Source: Micromonospora_J zhanjiangensis (GTDB lineage: Bacteria; Actinomycetota; Actinomycetes; Mycobacteriales; Micromonosporaceae). From it: a stretch of 64,000 nt of DNA. This document shows positions 57,269 through 64,000 of this stretch, piece after piece (position 1 is the first letter of the stretch; every line of letters begins with the position of its first letter). The notes under the pieces were generated by a model. It did no database searches. It was not told the DNA's origin and saw only the letters and a list, made by a program, of their open reading frames with translations. The stretch lies in the NCBI RefSeq assembly GCF_042650605.1, contig NZ_JBHSBN010000005.1, forward strand, positions 248,001-312,000, written 5' to 3'. The position numbers and the translations under genes were made by a program.

Positions 57269-58020
57269 CCCCTGCTTCGCCGGCGCACCGGCGCGGTCTG
57301 CGGCGTAGTCCGCGATCGGGCGGCCGCCGTGCGCCGCGGGGCCGCGGGCTCGTCGTCGGTGTCCTCGTCCGGGTCGTCGTCCGCGTCCCGGTCCGACCGG
57401 CCGCCGGCCCGTCCGACCCGGCCGGCGGCCGGCCGCCGGGCGGTGCGACCCGACCGGGTACGGGACCGCTGCGGCTCCCGCTCGTCGGTGTCCTCCCGCT
57501 CGTCGGTGTCCTCCGGCTCGTCGGTGTCCTCCGGCTCGTCGGTGTCCTCCGGCTCGTCGGTGTCCTCCGGCTCGTCGGTGTCCTCCGGCTCGTCGGTGTC
57601 CTCCCGCTCGTCGGTGTCCTCCCGCTCGTCGGTGTCGGACAGTTCGTCGGTCTCCTCGGCGTCGTCCCGGTTTTCCGCCGACCCGCGGCCGGCCGGGTCC
57701 TCGTCCCGACCCCGACCGCGCAGGCTCTCGGCCCGGTCCTGGAGCCGGTCGCTCACCGAGTCGATCCGGTTGGTCACCGCGCTGACCGCGGCGGCCTTGC
57801 CGGCCTTCACCAGCGGACCGCGCAGCTCCAGCACCCGGCCCAGGTCGGTGTCGCCGCCCAGCGCGCCCAGTCCGCGCCGCAGCAGCGCGCCGGAGTTGTG
57901 GCTCAACCGGCCGGCCGCCACCGCGGCGCCCAGCGCCAGCGCCGGCCCGATCCGGCGCCGCCGACCGAGCAGATATCCCGCACCGAGAATGAGCGCGTAG
58001 CGCCCCGCACCTTGCTTCAT
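57265..58020 (-). CDS. Acidic tandem-repeat protein, first gene of the gas-vesicle operon
   Basis: 251 aa, unrecognised. Residues 1-105 have a hydrophobic or amphipathic start (YALILGAGYLLGRRRRIGPA, LALGAAVAAGRL) and helices resembling the N-terminus of the next protein. Residues 125-185 are a repeat of six residues, DTDERE or DTDEPE, nine times in a row. The end is Arg-rich. The ATG at 58020 is used because AAGGAG is 8 nt upstream; a GTG 9 nt earlier is too close to it. It overlaps the SRPBCC gene by 4 nt. Confidence 0.7.
   Translation of the reverse strand: MKQGAGRYALILGAGYLLGRRRRIGPALALGAAVAAGRLSHNSGALLRRGLGALGGDTDLGRVLELRGPLVKAGKAAAVSAVTNRIDSVSDRLQDRAESLRGRGRDEDPAGRGSAENRDDAEETDELSDTDEREDTDEREDTDEPEDTDEPEDTDEPEDTDEPEDTDEPEDTDEREDTDEREPQRSRTRSGRTARRPAAGRVGRAGGRSDRDADDDPDEDTDDEPAAPRRTAAARSRTTPQTAPVRRRSRG
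57475..57636 (-). repeat. Nine 18-bp tandem repeats in the acidic-repeat gene
   Basis: Nine consecutive copies of an 18-bp unit, differing only at one base (Pro or Arg codon): two DTDERE, five DTDEPE, two DTDERE units. Identity is high at the DNA level, which indicates recent expansion or ongoing slippage. Units are multiples of three, so length change keeps the frame. Confidence 0.95.
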
Positions 58021-58107
58021 TCGACACACTCCTTGGCGACCGAATTGGGGGATCGCCGCTTGTCAGTGATTTGCTCGCGCCTTCTTTAACCGGCGCACGA
58101 CGGTCCG

Positions 58108-58134
58108 GTACCCACGATCTCCCGGGTCGGAAAC
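58108..58134 (-). promoter_or_regulatory. Possible stress-sigma promoter of the gas-vesicle operon
   Basis: On the minus strand GTTT (58134-58131), 17 nt, then GGGTAC (58113-58108) resembles the sigma-B-type consensus of Streptomyces (G-NN-T, about 14-16 nt, GGGTAC). The spacer is one base long. It would give a leader of about 80 nt. The rest of the 425-bp region (58021-58445) shows no gene; its far half belongs to the 3' side of the DUF3159 gene. Confidence 0.4.
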
Positions 58135-58445
58135 ATCGAATTGGAGGATGCGGGACTCCGCGTGACAGTTGCGCCTGGGCAACGACCGCGGCACCTCGAA
58201 GAACCGGACACCCGTCGCAACGATTCGCATTCTCGGTCGTACCGCTCGACCGATGCAAGACCTCTTGACCTGGGCAAATGGTAAGGAAGTGATCGTGCGA
58301 CCGGATGGCGTCGCGGGTCGGTGAAGTGTTACGCCGAGGTTCGGCGTGTCGGACGAAAAGCTAAATAGAATGGCGCGCGAGCGTGATTCCCTGCACGTTC
58401 AATTCATTGATTCAATGGTGTGCGGGCGGCTCGCGAGGGTGAATT

Positions 58446-59135
58446 TCAGGTCGCCTGCAGATGCGCCGGCGGGGCCGGGTGTCGCAGGCCGGGGTGTCCG
58501 GGCGGCAGCGTCCGCCGGATCACCCACCAACTCAGCGCGATGGCCGCGGCCACCAGCGGCCAGGTCAGCGCGACCCGGGCGGCGACCAGCGCGACCACCT
58601 GGTCGGTCAGGTAGAGCGGCACGAACACGACGACCCGCAACAGGTACTGGGCGACCCAGACCCAGCTGGCCCGGCCGTAGGCGCGCAGCAGGTCCGGGTC
58701 GCGGCGCCACCGGCCGCGCTGGCCCAGCCCGGTGCCGACCACCACGCCGAGCAACGGCCAGCGCACCACGATGCTGACCGCGAAGGCCAGCGCGCTGCCG
58801 GCGTTCGCCAGCACCTGGAGCAGGAAGAAGTCGCTGGCCCGCCCGGTACGCAGGGCGATGGCCGCGGCGACGCAGACGGCGAGCAGGCCGATCAGCACCG
58901 ACCGGGGCCGGTGCCCGCGACGCAGCCGCCAGCCGGCCACCGCCGCGCCGACCAGCAACGCCGCCACCACACCACCCCAGACGGTACGGCCGGCGAGCAG
59001 CCAGCCGACGCCGAAGGCGAGCGGTGGCAGGGTCGCGTCCACCGCCCCCCGGCGACCGCCCAGCAGATCGGCGAGCGACTCGTCACCGGTCCGGTCGGGT
59101 CCTGCCGCTGCCACCGGATCCTCCTTCTTCGCCAC
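58446..59135 (-). CDS. DUF3159 integral membrane protein
   Basis: 229 aa with six membrane segments (starting near residues 35, 56, 78, 105, 165 and 190). The sequence LPPLAFGVGWLLAGRTVWGG near the start and the loop GQRGRWRRDPDLLRAYGRAS, followed by WVAQYLLRVVVFVPLYL, match DUF3159, an actinobacterial family related to septation-type membrane proteins of unknown biochemistry. Upstream of and in the same direction as the gvp operon, but 425 bp away, so independent. Confidence 0.85.
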   Translation of the reverse strand: MAKKEDPVAAAGPDRTGDESLADLLGGRRGAVDATLPPLAFGVGWLLAGRTVWGGVVAALLVGAAVAGWRLRRGHRPRSVLIGLLAVCVAAAIALRTGRASDFFLLQVLANAGSALAFAVSIVVRWPLLGVVVGTGLGQRGRWRRDPDLLRAYGRASWVWVAQYLLRVVVFVPLYLTDQVVALVAARVALTWPLVAAAIALSWWVIRRTLPPGHPGLRHPAPPAHLQAT

Positions 59136-59225
59136 GCCGCTTCCGGCAGGCTATCGCGCCGCCGGACGACGACCGTGGCAGCCACTCGACGGGCACCGAC
59201 GCGTCGGCCGGCACCCGACGTACCG

Positions 59226-59302
59226 CTGCCCGGACGTGGGCGTGCCGGTGCCCGGACGTGGGCGTGCCGCTGCTCGGACGTGGGCGTGCCGGTGCGCGGA
59301 CG
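59226..59302. repeat. 22-bp tandem repeat, three and a half copies
   Basis: Unit CTGCCCGGACGTGGGCGTGC plus CG, at 59226-59247, 59248-59269 and 59270-59291, then half a unit. Each differs by 1-2 bases. It lies in the 263-bp intergenic region before the HAD gene at 59399. 22 bp is not a whole number of codons and no gene covers it. Confidence 0.85.
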
Positions 59303-59398
59303 GGCTGGAAACGTCGGTGCGTCCGGCGGGCCCAGCCGGTAGCGTGCCGCGTCGGGACGGCGCCCGGGCGGACCGGGCGCGACGAGGAGAGGGCGGCG

Positions 59399-60112
59399 AT
59401 GGTCCGGACGGCAGGTGGGACGACCCGGAGTCGGCAGACGCTGATATTCGACGCCGACGACACGCTCTGGGAGAACAACGTCGTCTTCGAGCGGGTGATC
59501 GACGACTTCCTGGACTGGCTGGCCCACCCGACGCTGGACAAGCGGGAGATCCGCGCCATCCTCGACGACATCGAGCGGGCCAACGTGCTGGTGCACGGGT
59601 ACGGCAGCCGGGGATTCCTGCGCAGCCTCGCCGACTGCTTCCAGCGGCTGCGGGAACGGCCGGCCACCGAGGCCGAACGCCGGCAGATCGAGGACCTGGC
59701 CGTCGCCCTGGTGCGCCGCGAGATCGAGCTGATGCCCGGGGTCGCCGAGACGCTCACCGAGCTGGCCGACCGGCACGACCTGCTGCTGCTCACCAAGGGG
59801 GACACCGAGGAGCAGCAGCGCAAGCTGGACGCGTCCGGGCTCGTGCACCACTTCGCCGCCGCGCACATCGTGCCGGAGAAGGACGTCGACACGTACCGGT
59901 GGCTGACCGAGCGGCACGGCGTCGCGCCGACCGACGCCTGGATGATCGGCAACTCGCCGCGGTCGGACATCCTGCCGGCCCGGGCGGCCGGGTTGAACGC
60001 GGTCTTCATCCCGAACGACAACACCTGGGTGCTGGAGCACGACGAACTGGACCACACCGACGACCGGGTGCTGCGACTGGCTGTCTTCCCCGATCTGCTG
60101 GACCATTTTTGA
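59399..60112 (+). CDS. HAD-superfamily hydrolase
   Basis: 237 aa. Motif I FDADDTLWENN (DxDxT complete), motif II Thr in LLLLTKGD, motif III Lys in VPEKDVDTY, motif IV GNSPRSDI. A helical cap follows motif I. Probably a phosphatase of a small metabolite. GAGGAGAGGG precedes the ATG at 59399; an open frame upstream lacks family similarity. Transcribed alone. Confidence 0.9.
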   Translation: MVRTAGGTTRSRQTLIFDADDTLWENNVVFERVIDDFLDWLAHPTLDKREIRAILDDIERANVLVHGYGSRGFLRSLADCFQRLRERPATEAERRQIEDLAVALVRREIELMPGVAETLTELADRHDLLLLTKGDTEEQQRKLDASGLVHHFAAAHIVPEKDVDTYRWLTERHGVAPTDAWMIGNSPRSDILPARAAGLNAVFIPNDNTWVLEHDELDHTDDRVLRLAVFPDLLDHF

Positions 60113-60314
60113 ACCACGCCCGCGCCCATTCCGCGGACCGGGCCGACGGCAGCGCCCGGCCGGTCGGGCCACCCACCGTTCGGCTCGGTGCCAGGACGCC
60201 GCGGACGCCGTGCTCGCGCCCGTAGCGAGCCGTCTGGTCCCGGTGTTACCCGACTCGCCGTGCGGAACCCGACCAGGCCGTGCGGAGGGTCGGGCCGACC
60301 GCTAGCGTGTCGGC

Positions 60315-61196
60315 ATGCAAAATCGGCGCACGGGGCTGACGGCCAGTTGGCTGCTGCTGCTGACGGTCCTGCAGGTCCTGGCGTTCATCGCCCTGTTGCG
60401 GTTCGCCGTCCACACCAGACACGGTCAACTGCTGGACACCATCGCGCTGACCGGCAACAGCATCGGCCAGGACGAGATCGCCGGACTGGTCAGCAACGTG
60501 CTCAACGCCATGTCGGTGGTCTCACTGGTGGCGGCCATCGCGGTCATCGGTTTCATCGCCCTGGCCCGCCGCCGGGTCGCCCTGGCGGTGATCGCCACCC
60601 TGCTGGTGGCCGGGGCGAACGTCACCGTCCAGGCGCTCAAGTACGTCATCGTGCGGCCGGACCTCGGGGTCGACCCGGAGCGGGCGGCGGCCGGCAACAG
60701 CCTGCCCAGCGGGCACACCGCGATCGCGGCCTCGGTGGCCGCCGCGCTGGTGCTGGTGCTGCCCCCGAAGGCACGGGCCTGGGGCGCGCTGCTCGGCACC
60801 GCGTACACCGCCCTGGCCGGCGTCGCCACCCTGTCGGCCGGCTGGCACCGGCCCAGCGACGCGGTCGCCTCGCTGCTGGTGGTCGGCGCCTGGACCTCGG
60901 TAGCCGGGCTGTTGCTGCTGCGCAGCCAGGGCGACACCGCGCAGGCCGAGCCGCGCGACGCGCATCGGGTGGCCCGGATCGCCCTGCTGTTGATAGGGAT
61001 GGCGCTGCTCGGCGTCGCCGCGCTGGCCGTCCACCGGACCAACGCGGTGCTGTCCATCCCGCCCGACGAGCTCAGCCGCAACCGGCTGCTCGTCGCGTAT
61101 GGCGGCAGCGCCGCCGGGATCACCGGGGCGGCCAGCGTGATGATGGCCCTGGTGCTGGCCCGGGTGCACCGGGTGGTCCCGGCCAACCCCGGCTGA
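60315..61196 (+). CDS. PAP2-family membrane phosphatase
   Basis: 293 aa with six or more membrane segments. The three phosphatase motifs are KYVIVRPDLG (KxxxxxxRP-like), SLPSGHTAIAAS and GWHRPSDAVAS. PAP2 enzymes dephosphorylate lipid phosphates such as undecaprenyl pyrophosphate or phosphatidic acid at the outer face. TAGCGT (60303-60308) lies 6 nt before the ATG, with no ribosome-binding site, so the message is leaderless. Confidence 0.9.
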   Translation: MQNRRTGLTASWLLLLTVLQVLAFIALLRFAVHTRHGQLLDTIALTGNSIGQDEIAGLVSNVLNAMSVVSLVAAIAVIGFIALARRRVALAVIATLLVAGANVTVQALKYVIVRPDLGVDPERAAAGNSLPSGHTAIAASVAAALVLVLPPKARAWGALLGTAYTALAGVATLSAGWHRPSDAVASLLVVGAWTSVAGLLLLRSQGDTAQAEPRDAHRVARIALLLIGMALLGVAALAVHRTNAVLSIPPDELSRNRLLVAYGGSAAGITGAASVMMALVLARVHRVVPANPG

Positions 61197-61211
61197 GCGC
61201 GGCCCGCAGAG

Positions 61212-62042
61212 CTACCCGGTCGGGCCGGCGGGGAGCGGTTGCCCGGTCTCCAGCAGCGTCTTCAGACTGGACAGCAGGGCCGGCCAGCCCTCGCCGACCA
61301 GTTCGAGCACGGTGGCGCCGGGCCGGCCGCCGTCGTGTGTCACGGTCAGCTTGACCGCGTCGCCGACCGGTTCGAGGTCGAAGGTGACCGTCGAGCGCGG
61401 CTGCCCGGTCAGCGTGGCCCGGGCCGCGGCGTCGAACCCGTTGGTCTCGGCCCACCGCGGCGTGAAGGTGTGCCAGGTGTAGGCGAGTCGGCGCCCGGGC
61501 TCGGCTTCGAGTACCACCTGCTCGGGGTCCTCGATCTTCACTCCGTTCTCCACCCAGACCATCGGCGAGCCGGGCCGCCAGTCCGTCTCGAAGGCGACCC
61601 CCCAGTAACGACGGGTGAAGGCCGGATCGGTCAACGCCTGCCAGAGCCGTTGCGGCGTGGTCCTGATGTAGGTCGTGTAGGTGAAGAGGTGATTCTCCAT
61701 CGGTCCCTGCTCCAGAGCGGTCGTGAGGTCGGCGAGGGCGGCGGCCCGCGCGCGGTCGTACCGGGACAGCCAGCGATCGGCGACGGCGTTGATCGGGGCG
61801 GCGTTGAGGAAGTGCAACTTCTCCCGTCCCTGCCAGGCGGTGGTCACCACGCCGGCGGCCTCCAGCACGGCCAGGTGCTTACTGACCGACTGGCGGGCCA
61901 TGGCCAGCCCGGCGCACAGTTCGCGCAGGGTCTGCCCGTTGCGCGCGTTGAGGCTGTCCAGCAACCGGCGCCGGCTCGCGTCGGCCAACGCCTTGAAGAC
62001 CTCGTCCACGTCCGCCGCCTCCCCGGCAAGAAATGCAGCCAT
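61212..62042 (-). CDS. ArsR-type HTH fused to an AHSA1/SRPBCC domain
   Basis: 276 aa. Residues 1-100: ArsR winged helix (VFKALADASRRRLLDSLNAR, LRELCAGLAMARQSVSKHLA, VLEAAGVVTTAWQGREKLHF). Residues about 115-270: AHSA1 domain (ENHLFTYTTYIRTTPQRLWQ, ALTDPAFTRRYWGVAFETDW, TVTFDLEPVGDAVKLTVTHD). The two are usually separate, adjacent genes; here the fusion could couple ligand binding in the AHSA1 pocket to DNA release (inference). The ATG at 62042 lies at the centre of a perfect palindrome and has a -10 box (TATTGT) 12 nt upstream. Confidence 0.85.
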   Translation of the reverse strand: MAAFLAGEAADVDEVFKALADASRRRLLDSLNARNGQTLRELCAGLAMARQSVSKHLAVLEAAGVVTTAWQGREKLHFLNAAPINAVADRWLSRYDRARAAALADLTTALEQGPMENHLFTYTTYIRTTPQRLWQALTDPAFTRRYWGVAFETDWRPGSPMVWVENGVKIEDPEQVVLEAEPGRRLAYTWHTFTPRWAETNGFDAAARATLTGQPRSTVTFDLEPVGDAVKLTVTHDGGRPGATVLELVGEGWPALLSSLKTLLETGQPLPAGPTG

Positions 62043-62078
62043 ATGGCTGCATGGACAATATGCAGCCGGTCGGCTGCG
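62034..62078. promoter_or_regulatory. Two palindromic operators of the ArsR-AHSA1 gene
   Basis: Site 1, TGCAGCCATATGGCTGCA (62034-62051), is a perfect 18-bp palindrome whose CAT/ATG centre holds the start codon. Site 2, GCAGCC-GGTC-GGCTGC (62062-62077), repeats its arms; the centres are 27 bp apart. The -10 hexamer TATTGT (62060-62055, minus) is between them. This is a clear autorepression layout. Confidence 0.75.
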
Positions 62079-62253
62079 TGTCAACCACCGACACATCCGG
62101 CCACCGGCCGGGCGCCGCTCACCGACAGCGAACGGGCCGAGGTCGACCGGCTCGGCCTGCGTCGGCTCTCCTTCGGGTCATGAATCCCGGTCCGGGCGTA
62201 CCCCCGGACGGGCCCCGGCCGCACGCGACCGTTCGGCGGGGGTCGACCGCGGA

Positions 62254-63108
62254 TCAGGTCCGGTCGCGCAGATGCGTCAGCACCACCGGGTCGATCCGGC
62301 CCGGCACCAGTCGTTCCTCCAGGTTCTCCACGCCGGCCCAGGACGCCATCGCGGCATCCAGGGCGTCCGCCCGGAGCGGATTGTCGGTTCGGACCGGGTG
62401 ACCCACGGCGGCCAGCCGGGCGGCCACCTCGGTCGCCAGCTCACCGGTCAGGTCGAGCAGCGTGTCCGGATCCGGCTTTCCGAACAGCAGCGCGTGCATG
62501 TCCAGCAGTCGGGTCAACTCGCCGACCGGATCCGGATGATCGTCGACCCGCAGGTCCACCAGCACGTCGCTGCTGCCGCCGTACCCGCCACCCCGGGCGA
62601 CGACCAGCAGCGCGGCGCTCTGCCGGCCGCGCCGGTCGCCGCCGGCCCGGTCACCGGCGGACAGCGCGGCCACCAGCCGAGCCGGAAATGCCGGCCCACC
62701 CGCACCGGTCAGCCACGCATCCCGCATCGCGTCCACCACCTGCGGCCCGACCAGGATGTTGCCCTGGGCGGCCCAGCCCGCGCCGGCCTGTCCGCCGGCC
62801 CAGTCGTGGCAGGCCGGGCCGGTGAAGGTGGCGCCGTTCCCGTCGGCGCCCACCACCCCGAGCTGCCGTTGCGGCCGCCCGTCGTCGGCCGCGGTCAGGG
62901 CCGCGACCACGCCGGCCGCCGACACTCCGGTACGCAGCAACGCCAGTCCTTGCGGCCGGTAGGCCAGGTTCGCGTACGCCTGGGTGGCCAGCGCGCCGAC
63001 CTCGGCCTCGGCGGCCGGCACCGCCGCGCCGACGGCGAGGAACTTGCTGGCCACGGCCACCCCGTGCAGCCGGCCGTCGTCGGACCGGGCGACGATCGAA
63101 AAGGTCAC
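62254..63108 (-). CDS. DUF1028-family (Ntn-hydrolase-like) protein
   Basis: 284 aa. Conserved TFSIVARSDDGRLHGVAVAS at the start, then VGAAVPAAEAEVGALATQAY, GVVGADGNGATFTGPACHDW, AAQGNILVGPQVVDAM and the GGSSDVLVDLRVDDHPDPVG segment. DUF1028 proteins have an Ntn-like fold and often sit with heterocycle catabolism genes; their reaction is not settled. Last 70 residues are a helical C-terminal extension found in part of the family. GTG start. Confidence 0.85.
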   Translation of the reverse strand: MTFSIVARSDDGRLHGVAVASKFLAVGAAVPAAEAEVGALATQAYANLAYRPQGLALLRTGVSAAGVVAALTAADDGRPQRQLGVVGADGNGATFTGPACHDWAGGQAGAGWAAQGNILVGPQVVDAMRDAWLTGAGGPAFPARLVAALSAGDRAGGDRRGRQSAALLVVARGGGYGGSSDVLVDLRVDDHPDPVGELTRLLDMHALLFGKPDPDTLLDLTGELATEVAARLAAVGHPVRTDNPLRADALDAAMASWAGVENLEERLVPGRIDPVVLTHLRDRT

Positions 63109-63231
63109 CGACCCAGGTTATCCACCGATCGCCGGACCGGGAGGATCGCGCCGGGTCCGGACCGGCGGAAGCACTCCTTTTCAAAGTGCCTGCCTTGCCT
63201 ACCGGTCGGGGCAGCGGGCACGATCAGCCGG

Positions 63232-64000
63232 ATGACGACACGTTGGGGCATGACCGTGCCGCTGGGCGAGGTCCCGCTCGCCGACCACGCCGGTGTCTAC
63301 GCGGCGCTCGCCGGCGCCGGCTTCACCGACGTCTGGTCGGCCGAGGTGGCCGGCACCGACGCGTTCACCCCGCTGGCGTTGGCCGCCGCCTGGCAGCCGG
63401 ACCTGCGCCTCGGCACGGCCGTGACGCCGGTGTTCACCCGAGGACCCGGCCTGCTGGCGATGAGTGCCGCCGCCCTGGCCGAGGCGGCACCGGGCCGGTT
63501 CGCCCTCGGCATCGGAGCCTCCTCGCCGGTGCTGGTACGGGACTGGAACGGCACGCCGTTCAGCGAGCCGTTCCGGCGTACCCGGGACGTGTTGCGGTTC
63601 CTCAAGCCGGCGCTGCGCGGCGAGACCGTGGACGGGGAGTACGACACCTTCACGGTCCGCCGGTTCCGGCTGGAACGGCCACCGGCCGTACCGCCGCCGG
63701 TGCTGCTGGCCGCCCTGCGGCCGGGCATGCTTCGGTTGGCCGCGGCCGAGGCGGACGGGACGATCCTCAACTGGCTGGCCGCCGACGACGTGCCCCGCGT
63801 GCTGGCCGAACTGTCCGGGCACCCGGACGACTTCGAGATCGTCGCCCGGATCTTCGTCTGCCCGACCGGGGACGCCGCCCACGCCCGCGCCCTGGGCCGG
63901 CGACTGATCAGCAGCTACCTGACCGTGCCGGCGTACGCGGCATTCCACCGCTGGTTGGGTCGCGAGCCGCAGCTCGGTCCGATGTGGCGGGCCTGGGCGG
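63232..64000 (+). CDS. LLM-class (F420-type) oxidoreductase, 3' end outside the window
   Basis: 256 codons are visible before the window ends. Luciferase-like TIM barrel: N-terminal RWGMTVPLGEVPLADHAGVY, DVWSAEVAGTDAFTPLALAA, the conserved LGTAVTPVFTRGPGLLAMSA with its non-prolyl turn, and GRFALGIGASSPVLVRDWNG. Actinobacterial members mostly use cofactor F420; the substrate is unknown. The ATG is taken at 63232; no strong ribosome-binding site is seen. Divergent from the DUF1028 gene 123 bp away. Confidence 0.85.
   Translation, partial: MTTRWGMTVPLGEVPLADHAGVYAALAGAGFTDVWSAEVAGTDAFTPLALAAAWQPDLRLGTAVTPVFTRGPGLLAMSAAALAEAAPGRFALGIGASSPVLVRDWNGTPFSEPFRRTRDVLRFLKPALRGETVDGEYDTFTVRRFRLERPPAVPPPVLLAALRPGMLRLAAAEADGTILNWLAADDVPRVLAELSGHPDDFEIVARIFVCPTGDAAHARALGRRLISSYLTVPAYAAFHRWLGREPQLGPMWRAWA

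Noticed and set aside
57475..57636. 18-bp repeat array considered as a CRISPR array
   Set aside because: Units are directly joined without spacers, lie in frame inside a coding gene, and no cas genes are near.
1..64000. tRNA, rRNA and integrase/attachment sites
   Set aside because: No cloverleaf with a TTCGA arm and CCA end, no rRNA sequence and no integrase gene could be recognised by eye; a tRNAscan run would settle the first.

Overview
The window is very GC-rich DNA with tightly packed genes, many GTG starts and many 4-base stop/start overlaps. It reads as chromosome of a filamentous actinobacterium. A ten-gene actinobacterial gas-vesicle operon, a GH48 cellulase under CebR-like boxes, a LpqY/SugABC-type sugar ABC operon, small DivIVA-like and DUF3159 proteins and a conservon-type kinase pair all suit the Micromonosporaceae (probably Micromonospora). 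That placement is inference. No rRNA, tRNA or CRISPR array was seen.

Layout. 1-3473: right-hand end of an aromatic (type II) polyketide cluster, with an FAD hydroxylase cut by the window edge, an ABM-fold protein, a P450 and a tandem TcmI-type cyclase. 3509-4197: HigBA-like toxin-antitoxin. 4278-10257: D-amino-acid oxidase, a DivIVA operon facing a GntR-type regulator, TPR and membrane proteins, a divergent SDR/HxlR pair. 10299-13217: a PAS-GGDEF-EAL protein, a small unknown and a RusA-like protein. 13566-17897: sugar ABC importer. 18139-25321: membrane protein, Phd/VapC, TetR head-on with a truncated NmrA-like gene, a secreted Cys protein, a P-loop/GNAT-like/HTH fusion, HAD, PemK, Uma2. 25358-30455: AlkZ-like winged helix, two-component system, polysaccharide deacetylase, CGNR regulator.

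30474-33924 is a decayed island: an MFS gene with a frameshift/deletion and an IS605-type element (TnpA plus a TnpB with all nuclease residues) that seems to have split a membrane-protein gene. 34051-38192 is an ECF sigma/ABC transporter operon. 38340-47058 holds WrbA, a PhzE-like TrpE-TrpG fusion, an FGGY kinase, a cvnA-cvnB pair without cvnC/D, and an APH-fold kinase. 47071-52172 is a cellulose locus: secreted GH1 and CBM2-GH48 genes diverge from a 686-bp region with two palindromes centred on CebR-like boxes plus a run of perfect hairpins. GH48 would cut cellulose processively, GH1 would cleave short oligomers, and the SugABC-type importer could take up disaccharide (inference).

52333-58020 is the gas-vesicle operon, read leftward: an acidic-repeat protein, an SRPBCC protein, gvpA, F, G, O, J, L, S, K. 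58446-64000 holds DUF3159, HAD, PAP2, an ArsR-AHSA1 fusion with two palindromic operators, a DUF1028 protein and the start of an F420-type oxidoreductase. Many genes lack a ribosome-binding site and instead have a TANNNT hexamer about 7 nt before the start codon, the leaderless signature of actinobacteria.
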